This document shows positions 5,730 through 11,318 of a stretch of 14,600 nt of DNA, piece by piece. Position numbers and translations under genes: made by a program. Origin of the DNA: an uncultured Nitrospira sp. Lineage in GTDB: Bacteria; Nitrospirota; Nitrospiria; Nitrospirales; Nitrospiraceae. Below the pieces are notes generated by a model that saw nothing but the letters and a program-made list of their open reading frames with translations, did no database searches and was not told where the DNA came from. The stretch is from positions 1 through 14,600 of the forward strand of contig CAMLHQ010000079.1 of assembly GCA_946479785.1 (NCBI GenBank). The letters run 5' to 3'. Position 1 is the first letter of the stretch. Each line of letters opens with the position of its first letter.

Positions 5730-7580
5730 ATGAGCGACAAAGCCCAGATTGCGCTCGTCAACATGCCGTTTAGTTTCTCGAAGTATCCCTCAATCCAGCT
5801 CGGCACGCTTTCGGCGCTTCTCAAATCGCAAGGCATTCCCGTGGAGTGCCATCACTTGAACGTCCGCTTTGCCCACAAGATCGGTGTGCCGCTCTATGAA
5901 ATGATTTGTGAGAAGCGGGCGCTCTTCGGGGAATGGCTCTTCTCCTACCTCCTGTTCCGTGATAATCCCAAGCGCGCCGAATACCCGCGTGTCTTCAAGC
6001 CGGTCTTCGAGCAGATCGCGCAACAGAGCGGGCAGCCGATCGGATATTTTGAGGAGATGGCGACCAGGATTGCCCCTCAGTTTCTCACCTGGGCGCTGAC
6101 AGCCATCGATTGGGGGCAGTACAAGCTCGTCGGTTTCACGTCCACGTTTGATCAAAACGTGGCAAGCCTAACGATGGCCAAGCTGATCAAGGATCTATAT
6201 CCGAACGTAACCATCGTCTTTGGTGGTGCGAACTATGACGGCGAAATGGGGATGGAGTATTTCCGCGCGTTTCCCTTCATCGATCATGTAGTGGTTGGCG
6301 AAGGAGAGGTGGCTTTTCCCGCCCTCGCTCGGCAAATATTGACGGAAGGCTCAAACGGCTTTCCTGAGGGGGTGGCCTATCGGCAGGACGGTCAGGTCCG
6401 CTTGACGCCGAACGTCGCACTGTTTTCTGAGTTCTCCAAGACCGGGCCCCCCGACTATGACGATTATTATCATTTGCTGGCTGAATTGGCAGGCGCGGCG
6501 CATGGGCTCGATCGCATTCTTCTGTATGAAGGCTCGCGAGGCTGTTGGTGGGGCGAGAAGCACCATTGCACGTTTTGCGGACTGAATGCACAAAGCATGA
6601 AGTTTCGCGCTAAATCGCCCGAGCAGGTCGTGCAAGAAATGACCTATCTGTCCCATCGCTACGACACGGCTCGATTCCGATTGGTCGACAATATCATCGA
6701 CATGAAGTACGTCGATCAGCTCTTCGGAAAATTTGCGGCGGACCATTGCGATCTGGATGTCTTCATCGAGACCAAGAGCAATCTGCATAAGAACCAAATC
6801 CGCACGTTGGCGGCAGGAGGCGTGAAGTGTATGCAGCCGGGGCTCGAAAGCCTGAGCCTGACTCAGCTGAAGGCGATGGACAAAGGTGTCACGCCGATGC
6901 AGAACATTGTCTGCCTTAAATGGAGCTTCTACTACCGCGTGATGGTATCTTGGAACATCCTCTTGGGCTTTCCCGGCGAAACCAACGAAGACTACCTGCG
7001 ACAGATCGACCTCATCCCCTCATTGCTCCACCTGCAGCCGCCGGAAGCCACGGGCAAGTTCTGGTTAGAACGGTTCAGCCCGTACTATGCAAGGCCGCAC
7101 GAGTACGGCGTACACATGACAGGTCCTGGGCTAGCCTACGAGTACATCTACGATGCACGGCAGGTGGACTTAAACAAGATCGCCTACGACTTCGAATATG
7201 AGCTGGAGAACTGGCCAGTCGATCCCCATATCTATCAAGAACTCGTCGCGGCGGTGGAAGGCTGGCAGCGACTGCATGCGACAAATGATCGGCCGTTCTT
7301 GTATTATTCCAAAGCACTCGATTATGTGACGGTGTATGATGGACGGAATCCAAAGGGGCCCACTCGACACCGGTACGATGGGCTCGCTGCAGTTGTCATC
7401 GAGATCTGTAACGAAGCACCGAAGAGCGCGGATCAGATTCGGACGGCGTTTGCTGGTCGAACCGGGGCAAGTGCAGACGCCCTGAGTCCGATATTAGCCG
7501 ACCTTACAGCCAAGCGAGTGCTGTACGAAGAGCGCGGCAAGTATTTTACGCTGGCGATTCCGGAACACCCCTATCTCTAG
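5730..7580 (+). CDS. B12-binding radical SAM protein, RiPP-maturation C-methyltransferase family
   Basis: 616 residues. Residues about 5-215 form a cobalamin-binding-like Rossmann domain (IALVNMPFSFSKYPSIQLG; GFTSTFDQN; VFGGANYDG; VVVGEGE), without the base-off DxHxxG motif. The radical SAM core (about 260-480) has an unusual cluster motif, C272-x7-C280-xx-C283, in YEGSRGCWWGEKHHCTFCG, which I recognise as characteristic of the family annotated RiPP maturation radical SAM C-methyltransferase. VSWNILLGFPGE (about 408-419) is a core strand and loop of the same family. The C-terminal segment (about 555-616) resembles a small winged helix ending YFTLAIPEHPYL, also typical. Such enzymes methylate unreactive carbons of peptide precursors, but no precursor with a recognisable leader is adjacent, so the substrate is unknown. 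Start ATG 5730 has GAGG 6 nt upstream. Confidence 0.88.
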   Translation: MSDKAQIALVNMPFSFSKYPSIQLGTLSALLKSQGIPVECHHLNVRFAHKIGVPLYEMICEKRALFGEWLFSYLLFRDNPKRAEYPRVFKPVFEQIAQQSGQPIGYFEEMATRIAPQFLTWALTAIDWGQYKLVGFTSTFDQNVASLTMAKLIKDLYPNVTIVFGGANYDGEMGMEYFRAFPFIDHVVVGEGEVAFPALARQILTEGSNGFPEGVAYRQDGQVRLTPNVALFSEFSKTGPPDYDDYYHLLAELAGAAHGLDRILLYEGSRGCWWGEKHHCTFCGLNAQSMKFRAKSPEQVVQEMTYLSHRYDTARFRLVDNIIDMKYVDQLFGKFAADHCDLDVFIETKSNLHKNQIRTLAAGGVKCMQPGLESLSLTQLKAMDKGVTPMQNIVCLKWSFYYRVMVSWNILLGFPGETNEDYLRQIDLIPSLLHLQPPEATGKFWLERFSPYYARPHEYGVHMTGPGLAYEYIYDARQVDLNKIAYDFEYELENWPVDPHIYQELVAAVEGWQRLHATNDRPFLYYSKALDYVTVYDGRNPKGPTRHRYDGLAAVVIEICNEAPKSADQIRTAFAGRTGASADALSPILADLTAKRVLYEERGKYFTLAIPEHPYL

Positions 7581-7608
7581 CCGTTCTCGTCCGCCCGTCT
7601 CATTCTCC

Positions 7609-7941
7609 CTACATCGACAGTTTCTCGGCAACGTTGCGCATCTGCACGCCGTGAACGAGCGAGGCGCCGCCGCGAATTGCACAAGCCACATGCACCGCTT
7701 CCGTCATTTCTTCGACGTTCGATCCCTTTTCCAGTGAGGCCTGCGTGTAGGCATCGATGCAGTAGGGACATTGCACTGTATGGGCGACGGCTAATGCGAT
7801 GAGCGCTTTCTCTCGTTCGGTCAGCGCGCCTTCGGCGAACACGGCGCTGTAGTAGCCCATGAATTTGTCCCATAGAGCCTTATTCCCCTTGCCCATGTCG
7901 GCGAACTTGCCAAGATCATGCGGATGGTAATAGGCGTCCAT
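7609..7941 (-). CDS. AhpD-like / carboxymuconolactone decarboxylase family protein (arsenosugar-associated peroxidase-like type)
   Basis: 110 residues from ATG 7941, chosen over ATG 7953 because TTGGAG lies 6 nt upstream of the former. Sequence blocks YHPHDLGKF, FAEGALTEREKALIALAVAHTVQCPYCIDAYTQ and RGGASLVHGVQMRN match the family annotated as arsenosugar biosynthesis-associated peroxidase-like protein. C58 and C61 form the CPYC redox pair of AhpD-type proteins, which reduce peroxides or recycle peroxiredoxins through a cysteine pair. The radical SAM ArsS usually associated with this family is not in the window, so a role in arsenosugar synthesis is not supported here. It is the last gene of a minus-strand run, convergent with the radical SAM gene (28 bp gap). 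Confidence 0.88.
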   Translation of the reverse strand: MDAYYHPHDLGKFADMGKGNKALWDKFMGYYSAVFAEGALTEREKALIALAVAHTVQCPYCIDAYTQASLEKGSNVEEMTEAVHVACAIRGGASLVHGVQMRNVAEKLSM

Positions 7942-7986
7942 ATCACGCTCCAATGGTGAATGTTGAGGTTGAATGTGGAATTGTAC

Positions 7987-8271
7987 TTACGCGTTGCTCG
8001 AAGGATCTGGATCGGCCTGAGACAAGACCTGGGAAAAGCGATTGCCGACGATTCCGGACACTTTTCCCATGAGGTCAGTCACTTCTTGCCATTCGTACGG
8101 CAACAGATCTTGTTTGAGTTGAGGATGAATGGCCCACTGAGCCTCGACCCGCGCGCCTTTTCGACTAACCAGTACACGAAGCAATTCCACGTCCCAGGAT
8201 GTCGACTGCGCTCCGCCCGGTTGTGGTTGATTACCTTTTGATGATCCAGATGGAGGTATTGAGTTGGCCAT
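7987..8271 (-). CDS. Small hypothetical protein (94 aa)
   Basis: Start ATG 8271 is fixed by AAGGAG (8280-8285 on the minus strand) at 8 nt; an in-frame ATG at 8316 has no such site. The first 23 residues are Ser/Gly/Gln/Pro-rich and probably disordered. Residues about 24-85 look like one compact soluble domain: SWDVELLRVLVSRKGARVEAQWAIHP, then a charged helix-like segment EWQEVTDLMGKVSGIVGNRFSQVL. There is no signal peptide, membrane segment, cysteine or recognised motif. It lies 45 nt upstream of the AhpD-like gene on the same strand and is probably co-transcribed with it. Its function is unknown. Confidence 0.72.
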   Translation of the reverse strand: MANSIPPSGSSKGNQPQPGGAQSTSWDVELLRVLVSRKGARVEAQWAIHPQLKQDLLPYEWQEVTDLMGKVSGIVGNRFSQVLSQADPDPSSNA

Positions 8272-8279
8272 GCCTTGCA

Positions 8280-8285
8280 CTCCTT
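8280..8285 (-). promoter_or_regulatory. Ribosome-binding site fixing the start of the 94-aa gene
   Basis: AAGGAG on the minus strand, 8 nt before ATG 8271. Confidence 0.75.
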
Positions 8286-8336
8286 CTCGCTGATGTCGCA
8301 GGCAATCATAACGCATGGAGAATCGCCCTGTACATG

Positions 8337-8358
8337 GCCAAAACTGGCTTCTTTTGGC
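8337..8358. repeat. Inverted repeat GCCAAAA-N8-TTTTGGC
   Basis: Two perfect 7-bp arms (8337-8343 and 8352-8358) lie in the 121-bp gap upstream of the 94-aa gene. The A/T-tract arms separated by 8 nt look more like an operator for a dimeric repressor than an RNA terminator. Confidence 0.4.
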
Positions 8359-8381
8359 TAGCCGAGCCCATGTGACTCGTA

Positions 8382-8397
8382 CCTAGATGGATCTAGG
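8382..8397. repeat. Palindrome CCTAGAT-GG-ATCTAGG across a stop codon
   Basis: A perfect 7-bp inverted repeat with a 2-nt centre spans the TAG stop of the inositol monophosphatase-like gene (8393-8395). It lacks a T-run, so termination is not supported. Confidence 0.45.
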
Positions 8398-9208
8398 AAG
8401 AAAGATCCTCTCGGATGACGGCGAGCATCGCCTCATGGATCCGCCCATTGCTGGCAACGAGTTCAGGCTGGTAAGTGGAGTGCGGGTTGCCATGGAAGTC
8501 AGTCACCCTTCCACCCGCTTCATGGAGAACGACGACCCCAGCTGCCATATCCCAGGGACTCAACTTCACCTCCCAGAATCCGTCGAATCGACCGGCAGCC
8601 ACATAGCAGAGGTCCAGCGCAGCGCTTCCCGTCCGGCGCAGTCCCCGGGCCTTGAGGGCAAATCGTGCAAAGTGATTCAGGTTATTGTTTCGTGTATCAC
8701 GAATGTCGTAGGCAAAGCCGGTCACTAGCAATGCGCTGTCGAGTTGTTCCGTTCTGGAAACCGCGATCAAAGAACTGTTCAGGTATGCCCCTTCTCCTGT
8801 TTGCGCTGTGAATAGTTCGTCCCGAGTGGGATCGTACACTACGCCGATCAAACCGCGGCCGTCGCATTCCACCCCGATCGAGACGGCATAGATGGGGAAT
8901 CCATGAGCAAAGTTGGTCGTGCCGTCGAGTGGATCGATAATCCAGCGGTACCGCGAGGTCGGCTGAGCGTCTGCGCCTCGCTCCTCCGCAAGGATCCGAT
9001 GGGTCGGAAACTCTCCGCGGACGCGATCGATAACACATTGTTCGGCAGCATGATCGGCGTCGGTGACCAAATTAATAAGGCCCTTGTGTTCAATACGAAA
9101 TCCTGATCGTGCGTGGCTCAATAGCAGATTGCCCGCAGCGCGTGCCGCCTCGATTGCCACGGACAGGAGACGCTCTGGAGGACAATCCTCTTCGGGAAGA
9201 TTGGTCAT
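8393..9208 (-). CDS. Inositol monophosphatase family protein
   Basis: 271 residues from ATG 9208, the normal family length; an in-frame start at 9292 would add 28 residues that do not belong to the fold. The enzymes are Mg2+-dependent, Li+-sensitive phosphatases of inositol monophosphate and related sugar phosphates. The metal site is complete: E75/E76 in ILAEERG, the motif WIIDPLDGTTNF with D92 and D95 (about 90-99), and D220 in the C-terminal SPWDMAAG. Bacterial homologues include SuhB and histidinol-phosphatase-type HisN, so the exact substrate cannot be decided. No Shine-Dalgarno precedes the ATG, but TATGAT lies 6 nt upstream, which could give a leaderless transcript. Confidence 0.92.
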   Translation of the reverse strand: MTNLPEEDCPPERLLSVAIEAARAAGNLLLSHARSGFRIEHKGLINLVTDADHAAEQCVIDRVRGEFPTHRILAEERGADAQPTSRYRWIIDPLDGTTNFAHGFPIYAVSIGVECDGRGLIGVVYDPTRDELFTAQTGEGAYLNSSLIAVSRTEQLDSALLVTGFAYDIRDTRNNNLNHFARFALKARGLRRTGSAALDLCYVAAGRFDGFWEVKLSPWDMAAGVVVLHEAGGRVTDFHGNPHSTYQPELVASNGRIHEAMLAVIREDLSS

Positions 9209-9214
9209 GGGCCC

Positions 9215-9220
9215 ATCATA
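9215..9220 (-). promoter_or_regulatory. Candidate -10 box directly before the inositol monophosphatase-like start
   Basis: TATGAT on the minus strand ends 6 nt before ATG 9208. With a typical -10 to +1 distance, transcription would start at or next to the A of the ATG. No good -35 hexamer is visible 16-18 nt further upstream. Confidence 0.3.
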
Positions 9221-9342
9221 GCACTTGATTGAAAGACTGGAGGATGCTTGCGAGCTTACCCCGTGAAAGGTACGTCGCGTCAGCAAGACCACTACAAATA
9301 GAACTCATCTACTTATGCAAGGCATGAGTATCATGAACTCTA

Positions 9343-9371
9343 TTGACTTGTTCTACAAGCAAGCATATAAA
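9343..9371 (+). promoter_or_regulatory. Sigma70-like promoter TTGACT-17-TATAAA
   Basis: -35 TTGACT (9343-9348) and -10 TATAAA (9366-9371) are each one mismatch from consensus with the optimal 17-nt spacer. The start point would be near 9378, giving a leader of about 20 nt before the TTG at 9397. This also argues against using the upstream TTG at 9343, which is inside the -35 box. Confidence 0.7.
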
Positions 9372-9383
9372 GCAAGTATGCTT

Positions 9384-9389
9384 AAGGAG
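9384..9389 (+). promoter_or_regulatory. Ribosome-binding site fixing a TTG start
   Basis: AAGGAG lies 7 nt before TTG 9397, the only start in that frame consistent with the promoter at 9343-9371. Confidence 0.7.
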
Positions 9390-9396
9390 CCTGCCA

Positions 9397-9903
9397 TTGG
9401 AAGAACTTACCGATATTTTGGTCGGCCTTGAACAGCGGATCAACGCCTACAAGAACCGACTGCTCGAGCTGGAAAAAAAACGTCGTCGAATGGACGATGA
9501 AATCGCGACGATCAAGAAGTATTTAGAGCTGGCTGAAACGCTATATCGCGTGGAGGCCGACAAGGTCAAACTTGCCCATCTGTCGACGCAGCTCATCAGC
9601 GACGAGAAGGGAACTCGTGGACTTCCCGTCGATGTGACAGATCAATCACGAGAAATTCTTTTAGGACGGAGTAAATATGCCGGGAAGAGCGTACCGGAAG
9701 CGGCCTACCAAATGCTGCGCGAAGCGAACCGCGCCATGCATGCAAAGGAACTCGTCCAACGACTGGTCGAGGGCGGCCTGCAAATTAAGGGGAAGACGCC
9801 GCTCACGTCTGTGGCGACATCGTTGAAGCGAGACAAGCGCTTTCGAAAGGTCGGTCCGAACACTTTCGAGGCGATTGAGGACATGCTGGTTCAGGCGGTG
9901 TAA
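9397..9903 (+). CDS. Coiled-coil plus HARE-HTH domain protein
   Basis: 168 residues from TTG 9397, chosen on the Shine-Dalgarno and promoter positions. Residues about 3-60 are highly charged with heptad-like leucines (LEQRINAYKNRLLELEKKRRR), a probable coiled coil. A linker follows to about 95. Residues about 100-160 match the HARE-HTH (HB1/ASXL/restriction endonuclease HTH) winged-helix domain: SVPEAAYQMLREANRAMHAK, GKTPLTSVATSLKRDKRF and KVGPNTFEAI, including the conserved GKTP and RDxRF positions. This fold is found in bacterial RNA polymerase delta, restriction enzymes and eukaryotic chromatin proteins. A DNA- or chromatin-associated regulatory role is likely but the target is unknown. 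Neighbours give no functional hint; a 12-codon mini-ORF follows 52 nt downstream. Confidence 0.82.
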   Translation: MEELTDILVGLEQRINAYKNRLLELEKKRRRMDDEIATIKKYLELAETLYRVEADKVKLAHLSTQLISDEKGTRGLPVDVTDQSREILLGRSKYAGKSVPEAAYQMLREANRAMHAKELVQRLVEGGLQIKGKTPLTSVATSLKRDKRFRKVGPNTFEAIEDMLVQAV

Positions 9904-9955
9904 TGGCAAGCGCCTCACAAGATTGTCATTATGAGTGCGAAGGGAGGTGAGAGTC

Positions 9956-9994
9956 TTGGCGACGAAGAAAGCAGCAAAGAAGAAAAAGAAGTAA
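9956..9994 (+). CDS. Twelve-residue lysine-rich mini-ORF
   Basis: TTG 9956 is preceded by GGGAGGTGA (9942-9950) with GGAGG 8 nt from the start, one of the best ribosome-binding sites in the window. The product would be MATKKAAKKKKK, then TAA. The repeated K/A composition resembles lysine-rich tails of histone H1-like bacterial proteins, but here it is a complete ORF. It follows the HARE-HTH gene and precedes a GC hairpin, so all three may share a transcript. Whether the peptide accumulates is unknown; the poly-Lys codons could also act as a regulatory or stalling sequence. Confidence 0.4.
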   Translation: MATKKAAKKKKK

Positions 9995-10012
9995 GTCCCG
10001 CCTTGATTCTAG

Positions 10013-10042
10013 CGTCGGGGGCGAGGCCACTTGCTCCCGACG
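10013..10042 (+). terminator. Candidate terminator hairpin after the HARE-HTH unit
   Basis: CGTCGGG (10013-10019) pairs perfectly with CCCGACG (10036-10042). The inner bases GCGAG and CTTGC extend the stem with one wobble. TTATATCT follows, a weak T-rich tail. It lies between the plus-strand unit and the end of convergent lpxC (stop at 10121) and could serve the plus strand. Confidence 0.45.
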
Positions 10043-10120
10043 TTATATCTGTCCCTCTCTGCCGACGATAATCCTACGCCGCATCTCTGAGGATAGCCCG
10101 CGTAAATTCAGTGAAAGTTG

Positions 10121-11056
10121 TTACGAAGCTTGTAGGGCAACGGCCGATGAAGATCGAGCCGGGGCAATGGAAGGAATCGATTCAGCCTGTGCGGGTGAAT
10201 GGTCGGCGTTGAGAAGCACCCAGCATTCCGGGTGGTCGATAATCTGTTTCACTAAACGCGTGTGCAAGGCATGCCCTGAGCGGTCGGCAACCAAATGTCC
10301 AATAAAGGGCAGACCGAGGAGCGAAAAATCACCGATCAAATCCAGAACCTTGTGGCGTACAAATTCATCGACAAAACGCAGGCCGGATTCATTCAGAATG
10401 CCATCGTGTGAAAGAACGACGGTGTTGTCGAGATTGCCGCCGCGGCCTAATCCACGGGCCCAAAGAGCCTCCACTTCCTGCAGAAATCCGAACGTCCTCG
10501 CTCCGGCGATCTCGGATTCGAACGCCCGGGAGGAATGCTCATATGTGTACGTTTGCGTTTGAATCAAGGGATGGTCGTAATGAATCGTATAGGTAATCCG
10601 TGGCGTCGAAGAGGGCTCGATCCGGATGCGACGCGACCCATCCACGACCTCTAACGGCCTGGTCATTTTCAGAAACGATCGGTGTCTATTCTGGGAAACC
10701 ACCCCGGCCGACTGAATCAATCGGACAAACGGAGCCGAACTGCCATCCATAACAGGCGCTTCCCCAGCATCGACGTCCACGTACACGTTATCGATGTTTA
10801 GACCTGCCAGCGCAGCCAGTACGTGTTCAATCGTCTTGACTTGAAAGCCGTTCCCGCTGATCGCGGTGCAAAGTTCTGTGGGAACGAGATGCTCGACGGA
10901 GGCGACTAGAGAGGCTCCTGCATGTCCGTTGCGATTGACGAAGACCACCCCAGTATCAGTGGGAGCTGGCCTGAGAGCCAGCGTGACGGGTTTGCCCGAA
11001 TGGAGCCCTACTCCCGTACAACTCACCGCATTTGCCAAGGTTTGCTGCAATCTCAC
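10121..11056 (-). CDS. lpxC: UDP-3-O-acyl-N-acetylglucosamine deacetylase
   Basis: 311 residues from GTG 11056; the reading frame stays open to TTG 11080, but GGAGGG 7 nt before the GTG fixes the start. This is the committed, Zn2+-dependent step of lipid A synthesis in the cytoplasm. Hallmarks are present: SCTGVGLHSGKP near the N-terminus, TIEHVLAAL with the catalytic Glu77 and zinc ligand His78, APVMDGSSAPF, the block VRHKVLDLIGD with His235 and Asp239 as zinc ligands, and SGHALHTRL with the general-acid His262. The gene ends with an Ala/Ser-rich tail of about 20 residues beyond the fold. It is monocistronic here rather than in a cell-division cluster. A possible promoter lies about 60 nt upstream of its start. 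Confidence 0.97.
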   Translation of the reverse strand: MRLQQTLANAVSCTGVGLHSGKPVTLALRPAPTDTGVVFVNRNGHAGASLVASVEHLVPTELCTAISGNGFQVKTIEHVLAALAGLNIDNVYVDVDAGEAPVMDGSSAPFVRLIQSAGVVSQNRHRSFLKMTRPLEVVDGSRRIRIEPSSTPRITYTIHYDHPLIQTQTYTYEHSSRAFESEIAGARTFGFLQEVEALWARGLGRGGNLDNTVVLSHDGILNESGLRFVDEFVRHKVLDLIGDFSLLGLPFIGHLVADRSGHALHTRLVKQIIDHPECWVLLNADHSPAQAESIPSIAPARSSSAVALQAS

Positions 11057-11063
11057 CGCAAAA

Positions 11064-11069
11064 CCCTCC
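11064..11069 (-). promoter_or_regulatory. Ribosome-binding site fixing the lpxC GTG start
   Basis: GGAGGG on the minus strand with 7 nt to GTG 11056. Confidence 0.75.
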
Positions 11070-11121
11070 ACATGTAACAAGCCTGGTCACAGCAACTCCG
11101 GTGCCAAACATGTATTCGCGA

Positions 11122-11149
11122 AAAATATGTCACAACACGTTGAATTCAA
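11122..11149 (-). promoter_or_regulatory. lpxC: Candidate lpxC promoter (TTGAAT-16-TATTTT)
   Basis: On the minus strand TTGAAT (11144-11149) and TATTTT (11122-11127) are separated by 16 nt, placing a start near 11115 and leaving about 60 nt of leader. Moderate matches in an AT-rich stretch, so this is tentative. Confidence 0.35.
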
Positions 11150-11210
11150 TAATGATTTATGACATTCTCTTAACCAATTCTCTGTTGCGTAAATGTGACA
11201 TCTGTGACTT
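11127..11210. repeat. Cluster of four TGTGACAT/ATGTCACA-like boxes upstream of lpxC
   Basis: ATGTCACA at 11127-11134, TATGACAT at 11158-11165, TGTGACAT at 11194-11201 and TGTGACTT at 11203-11210. The first overlaps the candidate -10 region. The rest of the 262-bp gap between lpxC and the porin gene (11057-11318) is AT-rich without a recognisable gene or a clear terminator for the porin operon. Confidence 0.3.
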
Positions 11211-11318
11211 TTACAAATGAATTATGGAGTTAGTGTTAAGGAGAGAGACTACGCAAGCAACATTACTCTATCACCAGGTAGCGCGATGGTTCTACGGCGC
11301 AGCGATGTATTAGATATA

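Noticed and set aside
7987..8271. 94-aa protein as the RiPP precursor of the nearby radical SAM enzyme
   Set aside because: It is on the opposite strand, lacks a recognisable leader family or GG-type cleavage site, and looks like a folded soluble domain rather than a leader plus core.
9931..10071. 46-codon ORF starting MSAKGGESLG in another frame over the mini-ORF
   Set aside because: Its ATG has no Shine-Dalgarno, whereas the GGAGG inside it is placed correctly for the TTG mini-ORF; it also runs through the terminator-like hairpin.
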